Source: Cervus elaphus (Eukaryota; Chordata; Mammalia; Artiodactyla; Cervidae). From it: DNA of 64,000 nucleotides. The stretch covers positions 8,320,235 to 8,384,234 of the forward strand of contig NC_057828.1 in assembly GCF_910594005.1 (NCBI RefSeq). Direction: 5' to 3'. Within the stretch, counting starts at the first letter, position 1, and each line of letters starts with the position of its first letter. Made by a program: the position numbers and the translations under genes. Shown here piece after piece: positions 40,605-51,319 of this stretch. The notes under the pieces were generated by a model. The model made no database searches. It had not been told where the DNA came from and worked only from the letters and a program-made list of their open reading frames with translations.

Positions 40605-42211
40605 CATTTGATTACCTGAGTTTTGATTAACAACCTCTTGATCTTAGCAGAAACCCCAGGGAGGTATGAGATTTAAGGTCAAGTGTTCCACAGATGCTAC
40701 GCCAAGATATTTTTTAATGCCTGAGAGGAGCGCTGGTTACACCTGCTTTCAGTCTTAATTATCTTCTGTAACACAGAGCTTTGGGGTCTTGACCACTGGT
40801 ATAGACTCTAAACTATCTTTCTGTTGAAGATAATCTTGGTCCCACTTGCAGGCCACCTGCTAGCCCCTGTCAGCCCAGCGCTGGAGGTAGGGGAAAACTG
40901 TTTTAGACTTGTGTCCTGGGATGCCTAAAAGTGGGACCACAGCAAACTGCTCTGAAAGGGTTGCCTGGGGAACAGACGGTATGGGGACAAATGCAGTCTG
41001 AGCCTCCTTGGAGGAAATCATGGTCTTTAATTATTAATTAATTCACATTTTTGATTTGTTAGCAAGTGCCAGCTCATAGATGCTAGTTGAAGTACAGAGC
41101 TTAGAAGGAAAAAAAAACTTAAACCTCAGTTCTTTGGAGTTCAGCCCCTCCCTGGCACCATCAAACCCGCCCCCCCCCCCATCTCCTTTTTTTCCCTTTC
41201 CACTCAGAAGTCTTCAAATATGGGGGTTTTGAGTGTTTGACCATTCTCTTTTCCTATTAGGTCTCTGTGAGTGACAGACAGGGAAAGTGGTATCTTCCCT
41301 GAGGTGGGGCCTGTGAAAGACCAGTCTTATTTACATTTTTCTTCTCCTTCTTATGGAATTCTGTCTATCTGGAGAGCAGAGGCCCTTCTGTAGAGACAGC
41401 AGGTGTCAAATCTAGCTTTGACACTAGCACATCTCACTTGCTGCCTGTGAGCAAACCTCTTCACCTCTTAGGGCCTCAGTTTTCTCACCTGTAAAATGGT
41501 AAGAATGTGCTGATGGTGCCTTGTGTGTGTGCCCGTGCACCTAAGGCTTCAGGGCTGCAGACTTTTTATGATTTCTCCCAATACAGGCAGAGGTAAGCAA
41601 ACCTGATGAGGATGTTAGTGAGTGTACACACAAAGAGATGCTGTGGCTTCCAGGGGCTCCGTGATGCTTGCAGAAGGCCGCTAGCTGGGATTGCAGCCTA
41701 TCTATCCCAATGTCTAGCAGAGCACCTGGAATCTAGTGAGTAACCAAATGCACATTTTTAATGAGGGAAAGAAGAAGAGAAGATGGACTGGAGTGGGGAT
41801 GGAGAGGTGCAGAGATGGGGTGGAAGGGAGAATCCCACCGACGTCCCCAAACAAGGGGGCAGGGAAGCCCTGAATGGCCCCTCTTCTGCAGTTGTCTCCC
41901 CACCCACTCTGGTCCCTTTTCTTTCTGAGAGGCCCCTCTGAGATCTTAATTCTCCTCCACACCTTTACTTCTCTTGTTCGAATAAGCTGCAGGTGGGAAC
42001 TCCTCGTATCACCTCACCCCCAATAGGAACAAGTCAGCCAGGCTTGGATGCCACCAAGAAGGGACCAGCACACCTTCTGAGGACAGGTAAGAGAAGCCTA
42101 GGCGGGGTGTGAGTGCAGGCAGTGGACCCCCCCGAGCTGAGGGCCCTGCGGATCAGCGTGATTTGGAGCGTGATTGCCACGTGCGGAGGGAAGGGGCGCC
42201 CAAGGCTCTGT

Positions 42212-42310
42212 CTAGGCTTCTTTCGGGCCATCCTGGGTCGCGGCGGAGACCAGGTTGTTAGCCTGGAGCAGGAAGGTGGTGAAGGCCTCGTCGGCTTCCT
42301 CCTTGGACGA
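42212..42310 (-). CDS. PIGR: PIGR exon 11 (C-terminus)
   Basis: The acceptor is ccccccag|TCG. It encodes SSKEEADEAFTTFLLQANN through DGPKEA and the TAG stop at 42,214-42,212. Human reads SSKEEAEMAYKDFLLQ, so the second endocytosis tyrosine (human Tyr734) is a phenylalanine here (residue 736). Confidence 0.95.
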   Translation of the reverse strand, partial: SSKEEADEAFTTFLLQANNLVSAATQDGPKEA

Positions 42311-45300
42311 CTGGGGGGTGAGAGGAGAGGAGTCAGTGTTGGGGGCCGCGGCTCTGGGACAGTGGGGGTCGAGGGGAGGGGTCGCTCTAAGTGTCCTAAA
42401 TTAGCGACCTTGTCGTAAGCAGCTCGAGCCTGTGTCCGCCCACCCTCCTCATCCCAGCCGCCACGCTCACCTAGAGGGACTGATCGTGAGAAACGGAAAA
42501 TTGCAGCTTCTAAAAATACCTCCCTCGGTCTCACTACCTCCTTTCAACACGTGGAGTGGAACCACCTCTGCGGCCCGGGGCCCGTCCCCGGAAGCCCTGC
42601 CCACAGTCGTGGCCGAGGTGGCCCGGGCTGGCATTAGCCACAGAGGTTCACAGCTTCTTCCTCTACCAGCTCAGAGACACGCCACCAGGCTGGAGGGGAT
42701 GGCTGTCCCCAGGACCGACCTGTTTCCCTCACTGTTCCAGATGCTGGGCTCTCTACTGTGGCCACGGGGTGTGGATGTGATAATAAGCATTAGTGCCTCG
42801 GGATCAGGGAAGCATGAGGAGAGGGTAACTTGTGACCCAAAGGCAGGTAGGATTTCAAGTGATGTGGATCTTGGTTGGGGTGCGAAGGGGCCCCCCGTGA
42901 GCAAAAGTCTTCCAGGCCCAGGGAAAATGCCAGTCTCCCAAAATCCTCCTGCGAGGGTGCTGAGCTAAGTCTGTGGGTCCCACGGCCCGGGAAGAGCACC
43001 TCCGTGATCCCCAGTGAATGCCATTTGACCTGCCCACCCTATGGCCAGAATCTTTAATACGGTCACCATCCTCACCCCCCCAAGTCCCCTCCCCACCCCC
43101 CTGCACCACCTCCATCCCTCCTCCTGTTGGTAGCCCATCAGTGCAGCTCACCTCCTGCTTGGGTTTCAGCCACATCAATCCCGCAGCCAGAAAGGCGCAC
43201 CCCTTCCCTCCCCTGGCACCAGTCCCCATTGGAGACGATTTCTCCCGGTGTCTAATTGCAGGCCTTCACGCTGCCTTTCCTCATCACCCTCACGGGGCCT
43301 CCTTCTCCCTCCTTGCCCTCACCCTCTTCGCCTTCTTGGGTTCTTTGCTCTCCACGGTGTCCTCGGTAGTGGTGGCAAACTCTGTGTGAAGAGCAGGAGA
43401 GGGGGGATCAGCCCTCTCCCTGGCCCCCCATTCTCGCTCCAGAGGCAGAGTTGGGGCTCATACTTGTCCCCCGGGGCCTGGGCAGTCCTCCAGGGAGGGA
43501 CATACCGTCCTTCCCTCCAAGAGACGTCTCTTGGGCCTCTGGAGAGGCTCCCATGTTGTCACGTCCTTCAAAATCCCTGGAGTTCTCAAAGTCCGACATG
43601 CTGATATCCGTCCGGTAGCTCCTGATTGAAATCCGGTCTGTCGGGGAGAGGAGGAGGGTTGGTGCAGGGCTGGGGGAGGAAGGTCCCCGAGGGATCCCTG
43701 CAGGAGAGCTGGAGTGGAGCAGGGTCTCTGACGGCTGTCTCTGATGAGGACCCAAGGCAGAACGAAAATGACCCGAGGCTCCCCGCCAGGCCCTGTCCAG
43801 AGACAGCCTAGACCCAGCAGCCCCTGACCTCTGTTCATCACTCTGGGACCTTCCAGCGCACAGGATCTCATTTTGCCCTCACAACAGCCCTTGGAGGTGA
43901 TTATCCTCATCTCTGTCTCAAGCCGTATGGACACCAGAGGCATGAAGGGGACGCCCAGCGCCACCCAGCTGACTGGTCCTCACACCAGGCTGGAAGCCCA
44001 GGTTTGCAGGGCCCTGCCCTCCTCTTCCCGGAGGCCCTCCCTGTGAGCTTAGAACCCCAGTGACTGAAGATGTGCTTCCAGAGACGGCATCTGGATGGCA
44101 GCACCTGATGGAAGTTTCGGGCACGTGTGCGTTGGTCGTCCCCCACCTCCCTTTGCCCGGACCCTTCCTCCGAGCGGATGAGAGAGGATGGACCTCGGCA
44201 GTCCCCTCGGGGCTGGAGGCTGTGGGCAGCGGGCAGGCAGCGCCCTGGGACTCACCGACATTCTTCCTGTGCCGGGCTCGGACCACCCCGATTGCCACGA
44301 CCCCCGCGGCCAGCACCAGGCCCAGGGGTACCAGGGTGGAGACCAGCACTTTGGAGCCGCCGCCGTATTCTGCAGGGCTGGGGGAAGGGTTAACTTAGTC
44401 CCGGCAAGGGACACTGGGGGTCCCAGGAGGGGCTGGCAGGTTGGCTCTAGCCAGTTCTGCCTCCCAGGTTTATCTACTCCCTCCTCCGGATACAGCACCC
44501 CACCCCACCCACCTCCGTCCTTCTAAGAAGCCCTCCCAGACAGGACAAAAGCAAGCGCTGGGCCTTCCCTGCATCCCAGGACTGGGAGATGGAGCTGAAT
44601 GATGGACCGCGCCCCGGTCTCAGGAGAAGGGCAGAGACCACAGGCCAAGGCGGCGTGGGTGCACCCACTCTCAAGAGGTGGACAGGCTCTCTTCCTGGGA
44701 CCTGGTCACCCAGCCTCAGGTCCTTGGCCTCTCGAATGTTCTCCAGGTGGGGGTCCCCAGGCCTCTCCTCACCGGCTGGTATCTGCGGGTGCTCCGGGCC
44801 CACCAGCAGCATCCCTCACGGCGCTTTCCTCTTCGAAAAAGCTGGGTTCCGGAATGACTTTGCTCTCGATCGCCCTGGCCCTTGACTCTATTGCTGCCCC
44901 CCCAGGAGCAGCCTTCACTTGCTTGGTGTCTTGGGACCCTGGGGAGAGCAGAGAGGGGCTTAAGTTTAGGGAGTCTGTGGAGCGGGGCTTCATTAGGAAT
45001 CCCAGGGTCATGGGGAGATCTCCAGCCTTTTTGGACAGGGTCTCAGAGGACATGAGAAGCAGGGGGAGTTATGCTCTTCTCCAGTCTGTCACAGACAACC
45101 TCTGTCCTATTCACACCAACTTCACTTCCGCTGTAAGGCTGCGTGCTTAGATCCAGCTGTGTGCAAGGGCTGACCGGGAGATTCTTCACAGGGTTTGCCC
45201 AGGGCCTCTAGACTACAAGGAAATGGCAACCCACTCCAGTATTCTTGCCTGGAAAATCCCATGGACGGAGGAGCCTGGTGGGCTACAGTCCACGGGGTTG

Positions 45301-48300
45301 CAAAGAGTCGCGGGCAGCTTGGCGAGGGGTCCCTCAGTGAGCCTGACAACTGGAAGCTGCCATAACCTCATCTCTACCGGCACTAAACATAGCCCTTGGG
45401 CTTCGCTGGTGGCTCAGTGGTAAAGAATCTGCCTGCCAACGCAGGGGACACCTGTTCCATCCCTGGGTTGGGAAGATCCCCTGGAGGAGGGCGTGGCAAC
45501 CCACTCCAGTATTCTTTCCTGGAGAATCCCATGGATGGAGGAGCCTGGCAGGCTACGGTCCATGGGGTCACAAAGAGTTAAACACGACTTGACCATTGAG
45601 CACGCATGCACACAAAAATACCCCCTCATTAGGGATAAGACATTTCATGTGATATTTTTAGAAGCAGTTTGAAATGCAATCTTACTGGAAGAGATTGCCT
45701 GGATTTTCCTTACCAGACCTTGTGCATGAAGGTTATCCGGCCCCCTGGAGCAGACTTGGGCAGACTATGAGGTAACAGTGACTTAGACACGTCTACATGT
45801 AGAAGACCTCTCCATAGAGAACGGGCTTCATCGCGGCCTGAAAGGGTGACTGTGGGATTTGTCTTGAGACTGAGGTTAACTGACAAATCCACTATTTTTG
45901 ATGAGTTTGTATGTTTGTTTGGGATGCCCTTTTTTGGAAGGATAAATGAGACCAGGTGGAGGCATAAGCTCCCCCACCGCCCCGCTGCCCCCTGCTTCCC
46001 ACCCTTATAGTCAGACCTCTTATAGTCAAACCTGGGGCCACCCTTGATGGAAATTTTCTTAGGCAGTTTTCTCTGGAGTCCCCTGGGGCACATGGGCCTG
46101 GCCCTCGGAGACTCACCCTTCACCCTGTTCTCCACCGCCACGTAGACAGCCACTGTCTCTCCGTACTGATGGCCCTCCTTCACTCCGCACCAGTACCAGC
46201 CTTCATCCGCCTTGGTGACCGTGTTCAGGTTCAGGGAGACGATCTGGCTGTTCTGGTCGCAGTTCACAAAGGCCTGGCTGGGGCCGTCGTCCTGGGTGGG
46301 CAGGGCGCTGCAGCCTTTGTTGCTCCACTTACACCAGTACTTCTCAAAGGAGTAGAACTTGCAGGGGAAGTGGCAGGAGAGCTTGAAGGGCTCTCCCAGC
46401 CAAGCCGTGACGTTCTTGGGTGCCTTGAGGCTTGGTTCTCCTGGAGCAAGGAGAGAGAAACAGGTGCAGAAGTTGGCCCTGGTGATGCTGCAGGCAAGTG
46501 ACTGGGGGCCGGGGCAGGGGTGCTTTGTCCACAGTCCGGTTCCTTTCTGGACAGTGTGCTAAATGAACACACTATATTGAAGAAAAAGCACTTACAATTC
46601 TGTGCCCATGTTAGACTATTGGTGACCACTATGAGTCATTCCAGTCTATCACAGACCACGGGCCTGGGCAAGGGCTTCTATGTGTTTCCTTGCTGTTATC
46701 TGCTCTCCTGGACTCAGTATGGTAGTGCTGGAGAAGACTCTTGAGAGTCCCTTAGACAGCAAGGAGATGAAATCAGTCAATCCTAAAGGAAATCAACTCT
46801 GAATACTCATTTGAAGGACTGATGCTGAAGCTGAAGCTCCAGTACTTTGGCCATCTGATGCAAAGAGCTGACTCATTGGAGAAGACCCTGATGCTGGGAA
46901 AGACTGAAGGCAGGAGGAGAAGGGGATGACACAGGATGAGACGGTTGGATGGCATCACTGTCTCAATGGACATGAGTTTGAGCAAGCTCCTGGAGTTGCT
47001 GATGGACAGGGAAGCCTGGTGTGCAGTGGTCCATGGGGTCACTATGAACTGGACGTGACTTAGCAACTGAACAACAGCAAGAAGACTCAGTACAAAGAAC
47101 TGAACTCTGCTTCAGCTGATGCCACATAGACTGTTAAAGAAGCTGATGCTCGTGATCACAGGAGTTGCTGTGTGTGGTGGTTTGAAGAGCGTGGGGGCAG
47201 GAAAGGGTGTTTGTTGCTGGTATGAACAGGTGGGGGAAGGGTGCTGGTTACGCAGCTTGGAGGTCGGGGAGGCGGGAGGCAGAGTGGCTGGGGCTGATGC
47301 TGCGGTTGACTGGAGGGGTCCCGGAGCTGCCTCCCTTCCCTCTTGCCCAAGTTTAACTCTCACCTCCGACAACCTTGAGCTCCACTGTGGACGTCCAGCG
47401 CGAGTCGCCGTCCGTCACGCACCAGTAGAAGCCGGTGTCCTGTTCGGTGAGCTGGTTGAGGATGACGGTGTAGGTGCCGTTGCCCGGCTCGGCGAGCAGC
47501 GCCAGCCTGCCCTCGTACTGGTCCTTCACCAGCCCCTGGCTCTGCACCAGCTGCGGGCAGCGCCCGTTTTGATCCTCTTCCCAGCGACACCAGTACTTCA
47601 GGCTGTTGGCGTCCTTCGGGTTGTAGGGACAAGATACGGTCACAGAGCCTCCCTTCACACCTTTCACCACGGAAGGACTTGCGGGGATCATGGTCTCTGG
47701 AAGCACAGACAGAGATGGGATGGGAGAACTCAGCCTGGTCTGGGCAGCCTCCTCCCCATGGGCTCAGCCAGGGTGGAGAGTGAGGTTTAGAGCAATCCCC
47801 TTACTGGCCTCAGAAAGTGAAAAAGCCTTTCCTAATGTCACAGAGCCTGGCGCAGGAGTCTTCACCCTGTCTCCAGGGACCTCCCCCACTATTCCTTCCC
47901 CACCTTATTCTGAGCAGAGAACGAAAGGCATTTAAAAAGTGACCATCAGTCTTTCGCCTTGGGCTTCTTATAAGGTCTCCCTCTAGGTAGTTTTTGTCTT
48001 TTTATTATTAGTTCATCCCATAAGATGGCCAGGTGGTTTTCTTCCTCCAAATTAAGAAAATATATTTAGAACAGTATGATTTAAAATATATACTATGTAG
48101 CACAGATAAATTTAATTATTGAGGGCCACAAAGGCTGTGTCCAAGAGAAGCAATGGTATATCTTCAAGAAACTAAAGCTGAGGCTCTGGGAGAGTCCCAG
48201 GCAAGCAGAGATGCTGAGGGAGATGGTGAGGACTGAGCTGGCAGGAGAAAGAAGGACAGGGAATGGGGAAAGCCTCAAGCGTAGTGACCACAAACTTCAA

Positions 48301-51300
48301 GTACTGCTTCAGTTTCTCAAGAGGGTAACTCTCTACAGAGTGCTCCCAGGGTGGGAAGGGGCAGGAATCCAACCAGATCATACTGAATAACAAGTAACCC
48401 TAAGAGATGTTGGAGGGGAGATTTTAGAAGGTGGGGCGTTGACCTGGGAAAGCTATGAGACCAACACAAGCCAAGGCTTCTTCCAGTGGAATGTGACAGA
48501 TGAGCTGCCATCCTGCTCCCGGGTCAGGGAGACTCCATGTTGAGTCCTTCCGAGGGCTCTCTGAAACCCAGACAGTCGGGATCTTCACTCCCCCAATTCC
48601 TAAGGATCAGGGGCGGCCATCAGAGGCCTTTGGTAGCGGAGAAGAGGAGGTAAGAGGTCGCATGAGGCAGAGGCCATCGCGCACAGCCTCGGAGCTCTCG
48701 TGCCGCCCCCAGACCATCTGGTCTGGGGCTTGTCAGTGAGCAGATACGCTCAACAGATGGATGCTGTCAGACAGCCCCAGAGGGCCGAGCGGGGCTCTCC
48801 CCTGCAGACTGCCCATCTCGCCCCTCTCCGCCTCTCAGGTCTCACCTTCATTGACGAAGAGCTGCCAAACCTGCACAGGCCAGCCCTCTTGGGGCTCACC
48901 CTCAGGCTGGGCCCCGCACACGTAGCGCCCCGCGTCCTCTTTCCTCAGGCTGGTAATGTGCACGCTGACGACGCCGTTGGTCTTGGCCTGGAACAGGATC
49001 CTGCCCTGGAAGTCCTGAGCCTTCTTCCCCAGCGTGTTGATGACCACATCGCAAGCTTTCCCATTCTTCTGCCGGCACAGAAATTTGTCCATATTTGCCA
49101 CCTCGGGGCCCAGGGTGCAGTCAAAGGTCACCGAGCTCCTCAAGTCTCCGTAAATCAGTTCAGGCTCAGGCTCTAGCACCTGGAGGACAGCGTTGCTCTT
49201 ATCGGCTTTGGCATCGTCCCCAGCCTGGCAGACATACGTCCCAGCATCACTGCGCTTGATTTGGTTGATGACAACGCTGAACATTGATGTGTCGGTACCC
49301 AGGATACTGAGATGTGCTCTCTCAGCATAGTCAAAGCTCTTATACCCGGTGGAGTCGATGATCCGGACACAGGTCTGGCCTATCATCTGGCACAGGGATT
49401 TTATCTTCTGAGAATTCGCTTTCGTGAAAGGGCAGTTGATGGTCACGGTCCTGCCCAGTTCTACAGGGTAGACGTGGACATCACTTGTCTGTGCAGGATC
49501 TGCGGGGTGAAGGGTGGGGAACAAGTTGCGGTGTTACTTTCTTGCATCGTGGGATGCTGAGCTGCCTTCTGCACGGTTCAGCTCCTCAGTGTTTCTGATG
49601 AGGGCTGGCTGTGCCTGTCACCCACAGGGCCTTCTTTCCCAGAGAGACAGCGTCAGAATCTGTCTTCCAAAGCCCAGCTTTACTGCTGCCTCCTCCAGGA
49701 AGCCTTCCCCAGCTGGCACTCATCTCTCCCTGCTCTGTTCTCGCTTGATACTTATGCCCGTATCATTTGTTACATCCAATCTTGTGGTCTTTGGACAAGA
49801 ACTGATCATTTAATTTATGCGGAGACTTCTGAGGGACTACTGGAGGTCAGGTAAGAGAACACATGTTAAAAGAAGTCTGGTGGCCCCAGGTCTTGATCTG
49901 AAGGGTGCTGTAATGGCAGGAATTTAAGGATCCCTACGAATCTCCCCCTGCTCATGGACCTCTGGTCCCACCTACAACAAGTACGAGGAGAGAACTTGTT
50001 CTCCTCACGCTCTTCTAAGCTAGAGCTTTAGTAAAACCAGAACTGTGTCAGGCCCTTAAGACCTCGAGCGGCCCATCCGCCCTTCCCCTATCCAAGAAGG
50101 TCCCATCTGGCTCATTCCCACCTTCTACTGTGCAGATGGAAGGCTCTGGATGGACCCACAGCCTTCCCCATGCCAGGACTCCCTGCCCTCTCGGGAAATC
50201 CTTCCTCCCTCTTGCTCTCCCCAGAAATCTAAGGAGCCTGAGCCCTGACCTTGGCTGACCGCCAGGCTCACGTCGAAGTTGAGGCCGCGGCTGCTAATGC
50301 CCAGGCCACACTTGTAGCGCCCCGAGTCGTTCCGGGTGAGGTGGCTGATGTCCACCACGAACGTGCCGCTCTCCGGGAAGTTGGTGAGGTTGGCTCTGCC
50401 CACGTAGTCGCTGGAGACGTAGCCGCCCGAGGAGATGAGGGTCGTGCAGTGGCCCCTGGCTCCCTGCCGGCACCAGTACTTGCGGGTGTGCCGGTTGACG
50501 GAGGTGGGCGGGTAGTAGCACGTGATGGACACCGAGCGGCCTTCCACACTGGCCACCTCCTCGGGACCGAAGATGGGGCTCTTCATGGAGACCACTAGGG
50601 GGACACAGAGGGCTTTCTGAGGCTGTCGGAGGGAAAGCCTCCTGAGGGGTTCTGGGCAGTCCACGCTGAGGACATTGCTACATTGCACAATTATTAAACA
50701 ATTCTAAGATTTTAATCGTAATTCATTAATGATAGCTCCATTAAGAAAACAAATGGCAAACTTATTTAGTGATCTCCCTTGCACTATACATATATTTATA
50801 ATATTTCTTGCATATATACATATATTTATGCATATTTAAATATGTATAGTTATATATTTTTATATACATTTAAATATATATAAATATATATATATTTAAA
50901 ACCATCCTTGTGGAGTGCTATATTATTTCATTTGTTATCTGCTATTTCCCTATATTTCTAAAACACTTTGTGGATTCTTTCTTCTTTTTTTTTCCAGATA
51001 AAAATGTTAACAGGCACAAATATAAGTCATTTCTCCCAAACCCCAAAGCAACTCAGAGTGAGGCTTGGTTCAAGGTCAAGGTCTCGTTTTCCTTATTCCC
51101 AGTGAAGACCCTTGGCCTGACGTTCGAGAGTGCCATTTCCAGCCCTGACACCCCGGCGCTGGCTTACCCACCCTCCCTGCACTGCCTGTGGTTGCTTCCC
51201 GAGGGGCTGCGAGCCTTGCGGGCCGCCCCTGAGCCCCGGGGACTAGGGTGGAGCGGCTGGGGCCTGGCCAACGCACCTGGGAACACGGCCAGCAGGCAGG

Positions 51301-51319
51301 CGAGGAACAGGCGTGACAT
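42212..51319 (-). CDS. PIGR: Polymeric immunoglobulin receptor, whole coding span (ten coding exons, 758 aa)
   Basis: Epithelial receptor that binds J-chain-containing IgA and IgM at the basolateral side, transcytoses them and is cleaved to release secretory component. Coding parts, in transcript order, are 51277-51319, 50250-50594, 48846-49499, 47364-47696, 46117-46440, 44773-44938, 44256-44377, 43506-43637, 43323-43381 and 42212-42310; they total 2,277 bases. Approximate residues: signal 1-18, Ig domain D1 to 129, D2-D3 to 347 (one exon), D4 to 458, D5 to 566, acidic cleavage linker to 631, membrane 632-654, cytoplasmic tail to 758. All phases agree and the length is about that of known bovine PIGR (757). 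The tail keeps the basolateral sorting region RHRKNVDRISIRSYRTD. N-glycosylation sequons are visible in D1 (NLT), D4 (NGT) and D5 (NVT). The noncoding first exon lies 7.2 kb upstream. Confidence 0.97.
42311..43322 (-). other. PIGR intron 10
   Basis: A 1-kb intron with no transposon or exon that I can identify. Confidence 0.55.
43323..43381 (-). CDS. PIGR: PIGR exon 10
   Basis: The acceptor is ttcacacag|AG and the donor agg|gtgagg. It encodes EFATTTEDTVESKEPKKAKR, against human EFVATTESTTETKEPKKAKR. It enters in phase 1 and leaves in phase 0. Confidence 0.95.
43506..43637 (-). CDS. PIGR: PIGR exon 9 (sorting and endocytosis signals)
   Basis: The acceptor is ccgacag|AC and the donor gacg|gtatgt. 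It encodes DRISIRSYRTDISMSDFENS through NMGASPEAQETSLGGKD. The first endocytosis tyrosine (SYRTD, residue 670) and the serine of the human Ser664-like site (DRISI) are kept. This part of the tail carries basolateral sorting and transcytosis signals. Confidence 0.96.
43638..44255 (-). other. PIGR intron 8
   Basis: A 618-bp intron with no recognised element. Confidence 0.55.
44256..44377 (-). CDS. PIGR: PIGR exon 8 (transmembrane)
   Basis: The acceptor is cttcccccag|CCC, chosen because it restores the frame left by the preceding phase-2 exon. The donor is gtcg|gtgagt. It encodes PAEYGGGSK, then the membrane segment VLVSTLVPLGLVLAAGVVAI, and RARHRKNV. A second AG six bases in (ctgcag) would break the frame. 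Confidence 0.93.
44378..44772 (-). other. PIGR intron 7
   Basis: A 395-bp intron with no recognised element. Confidence 0.55.
44773..44938 (-). CDS. PIGR: PIGR exon 7 (secretory-component cleavage linker)
   Basis: The acceptor is ctctccccag|GG and the donor agccg|gtgagg; it enters in phase 1 and leaves in phase 2. It encodes an acidic, Ser/Ala-rich linker with IESKVIPEPSFFEEESAV. It is the counterpart of the human segment with IENKAIQDPRLFAEEKAV, where the ectodomain is cleaved. It is clearly shorter than the human linker (about 55 versus 74 residues). Confidence 0.92.
45215..45312 (+). mobile_element. Bov-A SINE fragment
   Basis: aaatggcaacccactccagt through ctacagtccacggggttgca is a partial Bov-A body. 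Confidence 0.85.
45398..45600 (+). mobile_element. Bov-tA SINE
   Basis: The head gctggtggctcagtggtaaa, the Bov-A body and a tail ending near gaccattgagcacgcatgca are present. Confidence 0.9.
46117..46440 (-). CDS. PIGR: PIGR exon 6 (Ig domain D5)
   Basis: The acceptor is ttgctccag|GAG and the donor aagg|gtgagt; 324 bases in phase 1-1. It contains KYWCKW, GCSALPTQDDGP, FVNCDQNS and DEGWYWCG. The cysteine pair in the GCxALP and VNC stretch, used in human D5 for disulfide exchange with IgA, is present. One NVT sequon lies near the start. Confidence 0.97.
46441..47363 (-). other. PIGR intron 5
   Basis: A 923-bp intron, a third of it a BovB/ART2 element. Confidence 0.7.
46775..47083 (+). mobile_element. 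BovB/ART2-type element
   Basis: 'ctccagtactttggccatct', 'ggttggatggcatcactgtc' and a short aacaacagc tail; it is the same family as the copy at 37.5 kb. Confidence 0.85.
47364..47696 (-). CDS. PIGR: PIGR exon 5 (Ig domain D4)
   Basis: The acceptor is tgcttccag|AG and the donor ggag|gtgaga; 333 bases in phase 1-1. It contains VVKGVKGGSVTVSCPYN, LKYWCRWEEDQNGRCP, the NGT sequon and DTGFYWCVT, closely matching human D4. Confidence 0.97.
47697..48845 (-). other. PIGR intron 4
   Basis: A 1.15-kb intron with no recognised transposon. Confidence 0.55.
48846..49499 (-). CDS. PIGR: PIGR exon 4 (Ig domains D2 and D3)
   Basis: The acceptor is ccccgcag|AT and the donor gaag|gtgaga. It is a 654-base exon in phase 1-1 carrying two Ig domains, as in human. 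D2 shows VTINCPF, SLCQMIGQTC and DAGTYVCQAGDD; D3 shows VTFDCTLGPEVAN, FLCRQKNGKACD and EDAGRYVCGA. The length is a multiple of three, so skipping it keeps the frame. A receptor form lacking D2-D3 is known from cattle and rabbit. Confidence 0.97.
49500..50249 (-). other. PIGR intron 3
   Basis: A 750-bp intron with no recognised transposon. Confidence 0.55.
50250..50594 (-). CDS. PIGR: PIGR exon 3 (Ig domain D1, ligand binding)
   Basis: The acceptor is tccccctag|TGG and the donor ccaag|gtcagg; 345 bases in phase 1-1. It contains SPIFGPEEV, the CDR1 TSVNRHTRKYWCRQGARGHC, the NLT sequon and DSGRYKCGLGIS. D1 is the primary contact for polymeric IgA and IgM. The second human sequon in D1 (NGT) reads SGT here. 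Confidence 0.97.
50595..51276 (-). other. PIGR intron 2 with AT-rich tract
   Basis: This intron has an AT-rich stretch at about 50,785-50,905 with many tatata and atttaaat motifs that can form hairpins. I see no transposon in it. Confidence 0.65.
51277..51319 (-). CDS. PIGR: PIGR exon 2, coding part (signal peptide)
   Basis: The exon begins at the acceptor ttgtctttcag at 51,371 with a short 5' UTR, and ATG is at 51,319 in a cagccATGT context. It encodes MSRLFLACLLAVFP plus one base, ending ccag|gtgcgt. Human reads MLLFVLTCLLAVFP. Confidence 0.95.

Larger units (their letters stand above)
40370..42211 (-). other. PIGR: Predicted PIGR 3' UTR
   Basis: This is sequence after the PIGR stop up to the distal AATAAA. 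No other gene is seen. A MIR-like piece (ctgcctgtgagcaaacctct, then gcctcagttttctcacctgt) is at about 41,425-41,510. Confidence 0.5.
44939..46116 (-). other. PIGR intron 6
   Basis: A 1.2-kb intron with a Bov-A fragment and a Bov-tA SINE, both in plus orientation. Confidence 0.7.
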
